DNA from: Lachnospiraceae bacterium GAM79
GTDB lineage: Bacteria > Bacillota > Clostridia > Lachnospirales > Lachnospiraceae
NCBI GenBank assembly: GCA_003584705.1
Contig: AP018536.1
Location: 2,108,001 to 2,172,000, forward strand
DNA length: 64,000 nt
Reading direction: 5' to 3'
The notes under the pieces are model-generated. The model had not been told where the DNA came from. It searched no databases and saw only the letters and a list, made by a program, of their open reading frames with translations. Shown here in pieces: positions 10,032-18,909 of the stretch. The position numbers and the translations under genes are program-made. Every line of letters starts with the position of its first letter. The stretch's first letter is position 1.

Positions 10032-11231
10032 TCAGAAATTTTCAAAATAATCTTTTACTTCTGTGATCTCACCATTTCGACGGTAGACTCTGGGAATTCG
10101 TTTTCCCAGTGTGCAGACAAACTCATAATTGAATCTGCCGGAAAGTTCTCCCAGTTCTTCCGCCGTGATCCGCTCCTGACCATCCGCGCCAAGGAGCGTC
10201 ACCTTATCGCCCTCCATGGCTCCGGGAATTCCGGAAATATCCACCATGAACTGGTCCATGCAGACCCTTCCGAGGATGGGGGCCTTTTTCCCGTGGATCA
10301 GCACGTAGCCTTTTCCCGACAGGCTTCTGGGATACCCGTCTCCATATCCTACAGGGATGGTGGCTACTCTGGTATCTTTTGTTGCGGTAAACAATCCACC
10401 GTAGCTGACACTCTGCCCCGCATGGATCGTCTTGCAGTAAATGATATGACTGTAGAGAGACATTGCAGCCCGCAGAGGTACAATATCCTTACTTACTTCT
10501 TCGGAAGGATATAAACCGTAGGTCGTGATTCCCGCCCGTACCATATCCATGTTGGCCTGGGGCATTTCCAGAATTGCCGCACTGTTGGAACAATGCTTTA
10601 CCGGAATCTCCAGTCCCAGTTCCGACTGTATTCTATCAATAAAATTCTGAAACAGTTCCAGCTGATGGTTGGCAGAAGTCTTATCCGCTTCATCCGATTT
10701 TGCAAAGTGGGTAAAGATACCTTCCACTTCCAGTCCGGGATGTTCCATGACAAATTTTACAAAATCCAGCCCTTCGTCATCCGGAGTGATACCGATCCTT
10801 CCCATGCCGGTATCCACTTTGATATGCACTTTGGCTTTCTTACCGGCCTTTGCTGCGGCCTCTGCCAGTTCTTCCACGGTATCCCTGCGATACACTGCCG
10901 GGCGGATCTCTTCCCGGATCATTTCCTCATAACAATAAGGAAAAGTATATCCCAGGATCAGGATCGGTTTCTTCACACCGGCTTCCCTGAGGACATGTGC
11001 CTCCTCGTAGGTAGCTGCCGCATAGCCGAACATAAAATCCACATCCTCCAGCATTCTGGCAATGGGAACACCGCCGTGTCCGTAACCGTCCGTCTTTATG
11101 ACCGCCAGTATCTTCGTCTCCGGGGCAATATTTTCCTTCATATGGATCATATTCTCCCAAATGGCATCCAGATCTATTTCCGCCCATACTCGTTGGTAGG
11201 AATTCATCTTTTCCTGTAGTTTGCTTATCAT
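10032..11231 (-). CDS. alr: Alanine racemase
   Basis: This PLP enzyme interconverts L- and D-alanine for peptidoglycan. It has 399 residues, a normal length. The PLP lysine is in LAVIKTDGYGHG near residue 45. The C-terminal barrel-proximal Tyr is in QSVSYGGLFTA, and the conserved IPVGYGDGYPR and GRVCMDQFMVD segments are present. The N-terminal ten or so residues are longer than usual. The ATG overlaps the nnr stop by four bases (ATGA), so translation is coupled. The nnr-alr pair is common in Firmicutes, and mazF follows as in Bacillus. Confidence 0.97.
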   Translation of the reverse strand: MISKLQEKMNSYQRVWAEIDLDAIWENMIHMKENIAPETKILAVIKTDGYGHGGVPIARMLEDVDFMFGYAAATYEEAHVLREAGVKKPILILGYTFPYCYEEMIREEIRPAVYRRDTVEELAEAAAKAGKKAKVHIKVDTGMGRIGITPDDEGLDFVKFVMEHPGLEVEGIFTHFAKSDEADKTSANHQLELFQNFIDRIQSELGLEIPVKHCSNSAAILEMPQANMDMVRAGITTYGLYPSEEVSKDIVPLRAAMSLYSHIIYCKTIHAGQSVSYGGLFTATKDTRVATIPVGYGDGYPRSLSGKGYVLIHGKKAPILGRVCMDQFMVDISGIPGAMEGDKVTLLGADGQERITAEELGELSGRFNYEFVCTLGKRIPRVYRRNGEITEVKDYFENF

Positions 11232-12742
11232 TTCTTCACACTTTCTTTCTCATCATAGTCTTTCATCAGGCAATCCGCAATATCTCCCGCCATTACCCCA
11301 TACTCCGTATGGAGCTTTGCCGCCAGCTCACCGGCTCTGCCATGGAGATACACACCGTTAACAGCTGCATCAATTGCATTCATACCCTGAGCTAAAAGTC
11401 CCAGGATCACACCCGTCAGGACATCTCCGCTGCCCGCAGTGGCCATACCGCTGTTGCCTGTAGTATTCAGATAAAATTCTCCCTGTTCTTTACATACAAT
11501 CGTTCTTGCATCCTTGGCAACCGCCACACCGTGAAACCGTTCTGCCAGTTCTCTGCCACACTCCGGAAGCTCCTTCTTGCATTCCGGGATGGTCTTCGCA
11601 AGCAGTCTGGACAATTCTCCCACATGTGGAGTCAGAATGATAATTCTGCCTTCTGCCCCCTGGGTACGCAGCTTCTCTGCCAATTCCTTACCGTTTTCTT
11701 CCGCCAGAAGATTCAGTGCATCCGCATCCATCACTAATGGTTTTCTGCTCTTTTCCACTACTTTTTTCAGGCATTCCAGTGCCTGTTCCTCTCTGCCGAT
11801 GCCGGGACCGACAGCAATAACATCCGCCCATTCCATGCTCTCGGACAGCTGTCTGCAGGATCCGTACAAAGCCTCCGGAATTCCCTGCTGTAAGATCTGC
11901 CGGTTCTCCTCTGCGGTGATTACTTTTACCATACCGGCTCCGGTACGATACGCCGCTCTTGCCGCCAGGATTGCTGCTCCGGCCATGCCGTTGCTCCCGG
12001 CCACCAGCAAAGCTTTGCCGAAGGTTCCCTTATTCCCGGAGGATGTTCTGTCCGGCAGATGCTGTTCACAGCTGTCATAAGTATACATCTCCGGGCTCTG
12101 TCCCAGAAAGCTCTCCGGTCCGATCCCCACATTTGCAATGTGTACCTGCCCGGCATAATCGGTTCCCGGATACATTACAAGGCCTCTCTTACAGAAACCA
12201 AAAGTAATCGTTGCATCTGCCAGGAAAGCACAACCAAGCACCCGTCCGGTGTCCGAGCAGATCCCACTGGGAACATCCAGTGCCAGCTTAAATCCTTCCG
12301 CCACATTCATCTCTTCTACGGCTTCCGCATAGATGCCTTCCACCGGGCGGCTCAATCCTACACCGAACAAGGCATCTACAATCACATTATATTCATCTGC
12401 CTGCGTATTACTGTCTGTCTTCACCGGAAAATGTTGCAGGGTCTGCCACTGGCTCTTCCATTGCTCTGTGGCTTTCTCCGGATCTCCCACAAGTCGTACC
12501 GCTACCGTATAACCGTCCGCCGCAAGAAGTCTCGCCAAAGCCAGACCGTCTCCTCCGTTATTTCCCATACCAGCAAAAATGAGCACTTTTGTCCGTTCCT
12601 TCACGGCATCAAAGCGCTCTTTCAGAAAATCCTCCGCAGCCAGAGCCGCTCTTTCCATCAGAACCGGCCCCGGGATGCCGAGGTACTCTATGGTATTTTT
12701 ATCGTATTGCTTCATTTCCTGTGCAGTTACCAGATATCTCAT
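11228..12742 (-). CDS. nnr: Bifunctional NAD(P)HX epimerase/dehydratase
   Basis: This is a metabolite-repair enzyme that returns hydrated NADH/NADPH to the active form. It has 504 residues, the full length of the fused protein. The N-terminal YjeF_N epimerase half (about 1-215) has GMGNNGGDGLALARLL and the VDALFGVGL strand. The C-terminal ribokinase-like dehydratase half (about 225-500) has KALLVAGS, VIAVGPGIG and the active-site TAGSGDVLTGVI near residue 440. It lies one base before the coiled-coil gene's end and overlaps alr by four bases, so it sits inside a tight operon. Confidence 0.96.
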   Translation of the reverse strand: MRYLVTAQEMKQYDKNTIEYLGIPGPVLMERAALAAEDFLKERFDAVKERTKVLIFAGMGNNGGDGLALARLLAADGYTVAVRLVGDPEKATEQWKSQWQTLQHFPVKTDSNTQADEYNVIVDALFGVGLSRPVEGIYAEAVEEMNVAEGFKLALDVPSGICSDTGRVLGCAFLADATITFGFCKRGLVMYPGTDYAGQVHIANVGIGPESFLGQSPEMYTYDSCEQHLPDRTSSGNKGTFGKALLVAGSNGMAGAAILAARAAYRTGAGMVKVITAEENRQILQQGIPEALYGSCRQLSESMEWADVIAVGPGIGREEQALECLKKVVEKSRKPLVMDADALNLLAEENGKELAEKLRTQGAEGRIIILTPHVGELSRLLAKTIPECKKELPECGRELAERFHGVAVAKDARTIVCKEQGEFYLNTTGNSGMATAGSGDVLTGVILGLLAQGMNAIDAAVNGVYLHGRAGELAAKLHTEYGVMAGDIADCLMKDYDEKESVKK

Positions 12743-12743
12743 A

Positions 12744-13382
12744 CTATTTTTGCTCCGGATTATATTTCATGTCAAACAGATTGACCACTTCTGCACCAAA
12801 AATATCATGCATGTAGTTGTAGATCTCCTGATTCTGCTGTTCCATCTGCTGTTTTTCGATCAGACGTTTTTTCAGTTCGATACGGATCGCACCCACCCAC
12901 TCCGCAGTCTCTTTGATCTGTTTGTCATTATCCTTCATAATATCATAGCAGCAGTCCATAGTAAACATCATAAGCTGAAGATTTATTCTTTCGATCTCTC
13001 TGGGGATATCTTTTAACTCATCTTCGTATGCTTCCAGCTTCTCATTGCATTCCTCGATCAGGCGCTTATGATCCTCGATCTGTTTGTTCAGCTTACTGTT
13101 TTCGCCCTGCTGTTCCGCCTCATCCACCATAGGGACGATCTCTTTCATCAGCTTCTTTTTCAGATTCCGGATATCCTTCGACTCGGTATTGAGCTTACCT
13201 TGTCGTTTCAACAGCTGATTCAGGGCATCTTCCGTTTCTTTTAGCGGAACGGAACCGGTCTTATTCAACAACCGATACCATTTATTATCCAGTGTGAGTA
13301 CGGGCAGATGCTTTCCCGTCAATGCACTTTTGAAAGCAGCCTGTCGGTCCTGTGCATTTTCTTCTGCGTTACCGTTGCCCAT
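12744..13382 (-). CDS. Conserved coiled-coil protein of unknown function
   Basis: I do not recognise this 212-residue protein. It is soluble and strongly charged, with heptad-rich helices over about residues 45-135 and 165-195, and no signal peptide or membrane segment. The start was placed at 13382 (MGNGNAEENA) because AAAGGAGTGAT lies 7 bases upstream; a longer reading frame exists but has no ribosome site. It begins the hyp-nnr-alr-mazF-corC run, 155 bases downstream of rex. A structural or regulatory role is plausible, but nothing in the sequence defines it. Confidence 0.75.
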   Translation of the reverse strand: MGNGNAEENAQDRQAAFKSALTGKHLPVLTLDNKWYRLLNKTGSVPLKETEDALNQLLKRQGKLNTESKDIRNLKKKLMKEIVPMVDEAEQQGENSKLNKQIEDHKRLIEECNEKLEAYEDELKDIPREIERINLQLMMFTMDCCYDIMKDNDKQIKETAEWVGAIRIELKKRLIEKQQMEQQNQEIYNYMHDIFGAEVVNLFDMKYNPEQK

Positions 13383-13496
13383 AATATCACTCCTTTGATG
13401 CCTTACTTCATGTTGTATTATTTCTCGGTGCGCTGAAATCATAAAAGCGGCTGCTTCGCATCCGTCATCGCCTTGCGACTTTTCCTTTTATTCATT

Positions 13497-13553
13497 TTCA
13501 GACACTCCGCCTATGAAATAAGCAATCATACGCTTGCTTATTTCATGTCTGAA
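13497..13553 (-). repeat. Nested palindromic element A at the 3' end of rex
   Basis: Outer arms TTCAGAC (13497-13503) and GTCTGAA (13547-13553) enclose a perfect 13-bp stem, ATGAAATAAGCAA (13513-13525) with TTGCTTATTTCAT (13534-13546), and an 8-base loop. The rex stop codon lies inside the stem. No T-run follows, so it is not a standard terminator. Read on the minus strand it begins AGTTCAGACATGAAATAAG, close to element C after leuS (AGTTCAGCCATGGACAAATA), and it resembles element B after gntR. Confidence 0.6.
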
Positions 13554-14179
13554 CTGTAACGGTTAATATTATAGGATAGCTTCATTAAGCTGTCGGACAG
13601 ATGCACGTTCTCCACCTGAATTCCCTCGGGAACATTCAGATCCACATGAGCGAAATTCCAGATAGCACGGATCCCGTTAGCCACCAGCTTATCTGCCACT
13701 TCCACAGCACTGGTCTTTGGAATCGTCAGCACAGCGATATCGATGTCATTCTCCCGGATAAAGGATTCCAGCTGATCCATGGGCATGACCTTCACACCGC
13801 GGACATCCTTACCCACCAGTTCCGGGTTCGCATCGAACATTCCCTTGAAGATAAATCCACGACGTTCGAAGTTCATATAATTGCCCAGCGCTCTTCCCAG
13901 ATTGCCGGCTCCAATGATGACGAAATTATGCTGCTTATCCAGTCCTAAGATCTTACCGATCTCACGATACAGAGATTCTACATTATATCCATAGCCCTGC
14001 TGGCCGAAACCGCCAAAATTATTAAAATCCTGACGTATCTGGGATGCGGTCACCTTCATCAGTCCGGAAAGTTCCTGCGAAGAGATGCGTTCCACACCTT
14101 CATCCTTCAATTCCCCCAAATATCGAAAGTATCTGGGCAGTCTGCCAATCACAGCCTGTGAAATTTCTTTTACTTCCAA
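13538..14179 (-). CDS. rex: Redox-sensing transcriptional repressor Rex
   Basis: Rex represses fermentation and anaerobic energy genes and lets go of DNA when NADH rises. It has 213 residues with the TTG start at 14179. That start gives the usual N-terminus (EISQAVIGRLPRYFRYL) and sits 8 bases after GGAGG; a longer ATG frame would begin inside the -10 box. The winged helix covers about 1-80 (QIRQDFNNFGGFGQQGYGY), and the Rossmann domain has VIIGAGNLGRALGNY near 85. Its promoter is back-to-back with that of the ABC-F gene over a palindrome, which suggests autoregulation (inference). Pathways typically under Rex in Clostridia include Rnf-linked redox genes, but no direct link is shown here. Confidence 0.96.
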   Translation of the reverse strand: MEVKEISQAVIGRLPRYFRYLGELKDEGVERISSQELSGLMKVTASQIRQDFNNFGGFGQQGYGYNVESLYREIGKILGLDKQHNFVIIGAGNLGRALGNYMNFERRGFIFKGMFDANPELVGKDVRGVKVMPMDQLESFIRENDIDIAVLTIPKTSAVEVADKLVANGIRAIWNFAHVDLNVPEGIQVENVHLSDSLMKLSYNINRYSSDMK

Positions 14180-14200
14180 TACTTTCACCTCCGTTTTTTT

Positions 14201-14263
14201 AGTATACACCATATGTTAAAAACTTGTCAATGAATTGACAGGTTTTCTTCTTTTCGTTACAAT
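14201..14263. promoter_or_regulatory. Divergent rex and ABC-F promoters with shared palindrome
   Basis: For rex (minus): TTGACA at 14230-14225, 18-base spacer, TATACT at 14206-14201. For the ABC-F gene (plus): TTGACA at 14235-14240, 17-base spacer, TACAAT at 14258-14263. The two -35 boxes form the palindrome TTGTCAATGAATTGACAG, which resembles the Rex consensus TTGTTAA-N4-TTAACAA with a few mismatches. Rex binding here would control both genes. Confidence 0.75.
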
Positions 14264-14316
14264 GAAATTTAAAAAGCCCGGTCTCCGTGGGTTGGAAATA
14301 AAGGATACTTACTACC

Positions 14317-16248
14317 ATGATATTATCTTGTCAGAATATTTCAAAAGCATTTGTAGAAAATCAGGTATTGAAAAATGTCTCTTTTCATATAGAGGATCAT
14401 GAAAAAGCTGCCATCGTGGGCATCAACGGTGCCGGGAAAACGACACTGCTCCGCATCATCGTAGGGGAAATGACTCCCGATGACGGGCAGGTGGTTCTGG
14501 CGAGGGACAAGACCCTGGGATACCTTGCACAGAACAGCACTGTGGACACCTCTCACACCATTTACGAGGAACTGTTATCTGTCAAGGCGGATCTGCTGCG
14601 CCTGGAGGAAAAGATCCGGGAATGCGAAAACAATATGAAGCATGCCGAAGGAGATGCGCTGGAAGACCTGATGAAGCAGTACACCTCTCTCACCCATGCT
14701 TTCGAGACCGGCGGCGGCTATCTCTACCGTAGCGAGCTGGTCGGTGTGTTAAAGGGACTGGGTTTTACCGAAGATGAATTCTCCAAGCCGGTTGCCACGC
14801 TCTCCGGCGGTCAGAAGACCCGTGTGGCGTTAGGACGGCTTCTGTTACAGAACCCTGATCTCATTATCCTGGACGAGCCGACGAACCACTTAGATATGAA
14901 TTCCATCGCCTGGTTAGAGACTTATCTGTTGAATTACAAGGGAGCCGTTCTCATCGTTTCCCACGACCGGTATTTTCTGGACCGGATTGCCGGGAAAGTC
15001 ATCGAGATCGACCAGTCCAAGGCTACAACCTTTATGGGCAATTACTCCGATTATGCCGTAAAAAAGGAACAGCTGCGCGTTGCTGCCTGGAATGCTTATA
15101 TGAACCAACAGCGTGAGATCAAGCATCAGGAAGAAGTTATCGAAAAATTAAAGTCCTTCAACCGGGAAAAGTCCATCAAACGGGCGGAAAGCCGGGAGAA
15201 AATGCTGGACAAGATCGAGGTCATCGAAAAACCCTCCGAGGTCCGCACGGATATGAAGCTGACTCTGACGCCCCGGATCTTAAGCGGCAATGATGTGCTG
15301 ACTGTGGAGCATCTGTCCAAAAGCTTTGACTCCCATAAGCTTTTTACTGATGTTAATTTCGAGATCAAGCGCGGCGAACACGTGGCGATCATCGGTGATA
15401 ATGGCAGCGGCAAGACCACTCTGCTTAAGATCTTAAACGGTCTCGTTCCTGCAGATCAGGGTACCTTCCGATTAGGTTCCAATGTGGAGATCGGCTATTA
15501 CGATCAGGAGCATCATGTGCTCCACAGCGAGAAGACATTGTTCGAAGAGATCTCGGACGATTATCCCTACCTGAACAATACCCAGATCCGCAATGTACTG
15601 GCGGCTTTCCTCTTCACCGGGGAGGATGTGTTCAAGCGCATCAGTGATCTGAGCGGCGGTGAGCGCGGACGTGTCTCTCTCGCCAAGCTGGTACTCTCCA
15701 ACGCAAACTTCCTCATCCTGGATGAGCCGACGAACCACTTAGATATCATGTCCAAGGAGATTCTGGAGGATGCCCTGAACGGTTACGAAGGAACGATATT
15801 GTATGTCTCCCATGACCGTTACTTTATCAACCGTACCGCCCACAGGATCCTGGATCTGACAGAGGGACAATTCGTAAATTATGTTGGAAATTATGACTAT
15901 TATCTCGAAAAGCACGACACCGTGATGGCTGCAATAGAAGCCAGTGTTCCACAGAGTGCTGACGCAGATAACACAGTTGCCGCTAAGGTTGCAGAATCCG
16001 AAGTCAAATTGGACTGGAAAGCCCAGAAGGAAGAACAGGCGAGACTCCGCAAGAAAGAAAACGACCTGAAAAAATGCGAAGAAAAGATTGCCGAGCTGGA
16101 AGCCCGCATCTCCGAGATCGACACTGAAATGTCCGATCCCGCCATCGGCACCCAGGTGGCAAAGCTTCAGGAGCTGTCCAAAGAGCAGGCAGCCTGCCAG
16201 GAACAATTGGAAAAATTATATGAACAGTGGGAAGAACTGGCAGAGTAA
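14317..16248 (+). CDS. ABC-F family ATPase (YdiF-like)
   Basis: This is a soluble twin-ATPase protein of the ABC-F class, whose members act on the ribosome as translation factors or protect it from antibiotics. It has 643 residues. The first ABC domain has GINGAGKTTLL near 36 and the signature LSGGQKTRVALG near 167. The second has IGDNGSGKTTLL near 365 and LSGGERGRVSLAK near 446. The inter-domain linker is about 80 residues, with a charged C-terminal coiled coil (about 555-640). There is no membrane segment. AAAGGA lies 11 bases before the ATG. Length and layout fit the YdiF group rather than known resistance groups, but resistance cannot be excluded. Its TAA stop is the first three bases of the structured element that follows. 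Confidence 0.92.
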   Translation: MILSCQNISKAFVENQVLKNVSFHIEDHEKAAIVGINGAGKTTLLRIIVGEMTPDDGQVVLARDKTLGYLAQNSTVDTSHTIYEELLSVKADLLRLEEKIRECENNMKHAEGDALEDLMKQYTSLTHAFETGGGYLYRSELVGVLKGLGFTEDEFSKPVATLSGGQKTRVALGRLLLQNPDLIILDEPTNHLDMNSIAWLETYLLNYKGAVLIVSHDRYFLDRIAGKVIEIDQSKATTFMGNYSDYAVKKEQLRVAAWNAYMNQQREIKHQEEVIEKLKSFNREKSIKRAESREKMLDKIEVIEKPSEVRTDMKLTLTPRILSGNDVLTVEHLSKSFDSHKLFTDVNFEIKRGEHVAIIGDNGSGKTTLLKILNGLVPADQGTFRLGSNVEIGYYDQEHHVLHSEKTLFEEISDDYPYLNNTQIRNVLAAFLFTGEDVFKRISDLSGGERGRVSLAKLVLSNANFLILDEPTNHLDIMSKEILEDALNGYEGTILYVSHDRYFINRTAHRILDLTEGQFVNYVGNYDYYLEKHDTVMAAIEASVPQSADADNTVAAKVAESEVKLDWKAQKEEQARLRKKENDLKKCEEKIAELEARISEIDTEMSDPAIGTQVAKLQELSKEQAACQEQLEKLYEQWEELAE

Positions 16249-16764
16249 ATTGAGAGTTAGTAAAGAAATGCTATCAAATCCCCGTAGCCCTTGGCAGGGT
16301 ATAAGAAACGCGGCACGCTCGTACTTTAGTACGATGCGCTCCTGTCGCAGAGCGTAGCGGTACATAAGCGGTCACAATACGACCGCAATGCGTCCCTTGG
16401 GACGCTATGGTACCGACGTCTGCTTACGGCACTGCTTATTCTTATACCCAGCCGGGGCTACTGGTTTTTGAAAGCTTTCCAAAACGCAGAACTCCCGGAG
16501 TATGCGGTGCCATGTCGAAGATGTTTGTCGGAGGATGTTGATATTTTCTAGAAAAGTGCTGAAAGACAGGGGGAAAGCGGACACGATGTCCGCGTCAGCC
16601 GATTGTCGACATGGATGTCGACTGTAGGCGGCCCCGTCATGACGAGAACCACTCATCACTTTTCGTAGAAAATTCACATCTGGAGACCTTACATCGAGAC
16701 ATGTGTATCGCATGCTCCGGGAGTTCGTGGATTTTGCCAATGTATTTCACTAACTCTCAATTTA
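16246..16764 (+). ncRNA. Structured element 1: 519 bp with 16-bp terminal inverted repeats
   Basis: The ends are TAAATTGAGAGTTAGT (16246-16261) and its exact complement (16749-16764). Inside are two domains. Domain 1 is closed by GGGTATAAGAA (16297-16307) with TTCTTATACCC (16439-16449). Domain 2 is closed by a perfect 12-bp stem, GAACTCCCGGAG (16489-16500) with CTCCGGGAGTTC (16715-16726), and holds hairpins GCGGACA/TGTCCGC (16577-16593) and GTCGACAT/ATGTCGAC (16605-16622). Element 2 (35590-36054, other strand) aligns throughout but has different bases in several of these stems, with pairing kept. It has no convincing coding frame. The orientation follows the upstream ABC-F gene, so it could be a 3'-UTR RNA, an independent RNA or a MITE. 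It also carries the stop codon of the convergent icd gene. Confidence 0.75.
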
Positions 16765-17970
16765 CAGCAGGCTGTCCAGTGTCTCTCTGATCGCCTTGAT
16801 GAAGTCCAGGCTGTTGAGGATCACGGGATGCTCACAGGTAGAGATCAGGGACAGGCTCTTGGTCATCTTGCCGTCCTCGATGGTCTTGATGCATGCCTGC
16901 TCCAGCTTGTCTGCGAAGTTGCACAGCTCGGGGATCTGATCCAGTTCACCGCGCTTTCTGAGAGCTCCGGTCCATGCGTAGATGGTAGCGATGGAGTTGG
17001 TGGAGGTCTCTTCGCCCTTTAAGTGCTTGTAGTAATGACGCTGTACAGTTCCGTGAGCAGCCTCATACTCATAGACACCGCTTGGAGATACCAGTACGGA
17101 AGTCATCATGGACAGATCGCCGTAAGCGGTAGCTACCATATCGGACATTACATCACCATCATAGTTCTTGCAGGCCCAGATGAATCCGCCCTCAGAACGG
17201 ATGACACGGGCTACGGCATCATCGATCAGGGTATAGAAATATGTAATGCCCAGTTCCTCGAATTTTGCCTTGTACTCGTTATCATAGATCTCCTGGAAAA
17301 TATCCTTGAAGGTATGATCGTATTTTTTGGAAATGGTGTCCTTGGTGGAGAACCACAGATCCTGCTTCGTATCTACGGCATAGCTAAAGCATGCTCTTGC
17401 AAAGCTCTCGATAGACTTATTCGTATTGTGGATACCCTGAATGATACCTGCTCCATCAAAATTATGGATCAGTTCACGGGTCTCGGTGCCGTCTGCTGCG
17501 GTGAATACCAGCTCTGCCTTACCGGGGCCGGGTACCTTGATCTCAGTATTTTTATACACATCGCCGTAAGCATGACGGGCAATGGTGATGGGCTTGGTCC
17601 AGTTCTTGACATAAGGAACGATACCATTTACCAGAATCGGTGCACGGAATACAGTACCGTCTAAGATCGCACGGATGGTTCCGTTGGGACTCTTCCACAT
17701 TTCCTTCAGATTATACTCTGTCATTCTGGCAGCGTTGGGGGTAATGGTCGCACATTTTACAGCAACGCCGTACTTCAATGTGGCATTGGCAGAATCCACG
17801 GTTACCTGATCATCGGTCTCATTACGATGCTCCAGTCCAAGATCATAGTACTCTGTCTTCAGATCGATGTAAGGCAGTAACAGTTCATCCTTGATCATCT
17901 GCCAGAGGATTCTGGTCATTTCGTCTCCGTCCATCTCTACGAGAGGGGTTGTCATTTTGATCTTTTCCAT
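16762..17970 (-). CDS. icd: NADP-dependent isocitrate dehydrogenase (eukaryote-like type)
   Basis: This enzyme converts isocitrate to 2-oxoglutarate with NADPH formation. The protein has 402 residues and belongs to the homodimeric class shared with eukaryotic cytosolic IDH, shown by [16 protein letters not shown] at the N-terminus, the substrate loop TITPNAARM, and [15 protein letters not shown] with the metal-binding Asp residues. The start at 17970 was chosen because AAAGGA lies just upstream; the longer frame lacks a ribosome site. It follows citrate synthase and the GntR gene on the same strand, so the three probably make 2-oxoglutarate for glutamate. Aconitase is not in the window. The stop codon is supplied by structured element 1. 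Confidence 0.96.
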   Translation of the reverse strand: MEKIKMTTPLVEMDGDEMTRILWQMIKDELLLPYIDLKTEYYDLGLEHRNETDDQVTVDSANATLKYGVAVKCATITPNAARMTEYNLKEMWKSPNGTIRAILDGTVFRAPILVNGIVPYVKNWTKPITIARHAYGDVYKNTEIKVPGPGKAELVFTAADGTETRELIHNFDGAGIIQGIHNTNKSIESFARACFSYAVDTKQDLWFSTKDTISKKYDHTFKDIFQEIYDNEYKAKFEELGITYFYTLIDDAVARVIRSEGGFIWACKNYDGDVMSDMVATAYGDLSMMTSVLVSPSGVYEYEAAHGTVQRHYYKHLKGEETSTNSIATIYAWTGALRKRGELDQIPELCNFADKLEQACIKTIEDGKMTKSLSLISTCEHPVILNSLDFIKAIRETLDSLL

Positions 17971-18020
17971 AATGATTTCCTTTCCGGTATTTATTCTTTT
18001 ACTTTGCAATAGCTATCCAG

Positions 18021-18093
18021 AACCACATTGGCAAAATCGCTTCTGCAAGGCTTCACCGAATAACATGCCTGCATGTTATTTGCTCATGTGGTT
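18021..18093 (-). repeat. Nested palindromic element B between gntR and icd
   Basis: Outer arms AACCACAT (18021-18028) and ATGTGGTT (18086-18093) enclose a perfect 10-bp stem, AATAACATGC (18059-18068) with GCATGTTATT (18071-18080), and a 2-base loop. The longer left gap is asymmetric, as in elements A and C. On the minus strand the element is introduced by TTCAGAGCCAATGG, matching TTCAGCCATGG in element C. It could form an RNA hairpin that separates expression of gntR from icd. Confidence 0.6.
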
Positions 18094-18151
18094 ACTTCGC
18101 CCATTGGCTCTGAATAATTACATTCTACAGTAATTTTCACAGACAGGCAAC

Positions 18152-18856
18152 CTATTCCTGCGGCTTATCCTGCTGTGCATAGGCCTCGTTCAGACCGTTT
18201 TTCACCATGTTGTCATAGGCGTTGATCATGTGCTGGTGTGCCAGCTGCTCTGCCAGATCGGCATTGCCTGCCTTGATGGCCTCCATGATCTGCTCATGCT
18301 CTTCATTGGATTTGGGACCGCGGTTGGCACTGGCCAATGTTTTCTTGCGGACACGCAGGACATACTGATGGAAGTCCTTCAGCTGATGCTCCAGCATCTT
18401 GCTGTCACATGCCTCATACAGAATATCATGGAAACGATTATCTAACTCCGCCAGCTGCTCCAGATGCCCCTTCTGGGCATGGAACTTGGACAGATAGACA
18501 TTCTCTTCCATCTCTTCCATCTGCTCCTTGGTGATATGTTCCGTAGCCCAACGAGCACACAGACCTTCCAGCAGGGAACGGATCATGTAAATATCCTTCA
18601 CATCCTTCTGAGTAATACCGGTGACATAGGCTCCCTTGTTGGGGATGATCTGAATCAGTCCCTCCAGCTCCAGCTGACGGAACGCCTCTCTGACGGGGGT
18701 TCTGCTGACTCCCATCTCCTCGCCGATAGCCACTTCCTTCAATTCTTCATGTTCCTGGTATTTTCCGCTTAAAATGTCCTCTCTCAGCTTGTGAAATACC
18801 CGTCCCCGCAGGGAGAACTTGTCCGTTACTTCCTGCTTTACATCATACTTACTCAC
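18152..18856 (-). CDS. GntR-family regulator, FCD (FadR-like) subfamily
   Basis: This is a predicted metabolite-responsive DNA-binding repressor. It has 234 residues. The N-terminal winged helix (about 12-80) contains GEEMGVSRTPVREAFRQLEL, the typical recognition helix, and the C-terminal all-helical FCD domain (about 90-220) has the metal-binding His/Asp pattern of the family (DNRFHDILYEA). It lies 53 bases downstream of Re-citrate synthase and upstream of icd on one strand. The citrate synthase promoter carries a palindrome of the ATTGTATACAAT type, a likely operator for this protein. The effector is unknown; citrate, 2-oxoglutarate or glutamate would fit. Confidence 0.92.
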   Translation of the reverse strand: MSKYDVKQEVTDKFSLRGRVFHKLREDILSGKYQEHEELKEVAIGEEMGVSRTPVREAFRQLELEGLIQIIPNKGAYVTGITQKDVKDIYMIRSLLEGLCARWATEHITKEQMEEMEENVYLSKFHAQKGHLEQLAELDNRFHDILYEACDSKMLEHQLKDFHQYVLRVRKKTLASANRGPKSNEEHEQIMEAIKAGNADLAEQLAHQHMINAYDNMVKNGLNEAYAQQDKPQE

Positions 18857-18909
18857 TATAATCCTCGATTCCAGACAACGCTGTTACCGTTGTCATGCTC
18901 ATTCTATAC

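Noticed and set aside
14180..14212. ATG start for rex 11 codons upstream
   Set aside because: That ATG lies next to the -10 box and before the GGAGG site; the TTG at 14179 gives the normal Rex N-terminus.
16405..16740. Minus-strand open frame of 111 codons in structured element 1
   Set aside because: It crosses the paired stems, its frame is not kept in element 2, and the conserved feature is pairing, not coding.
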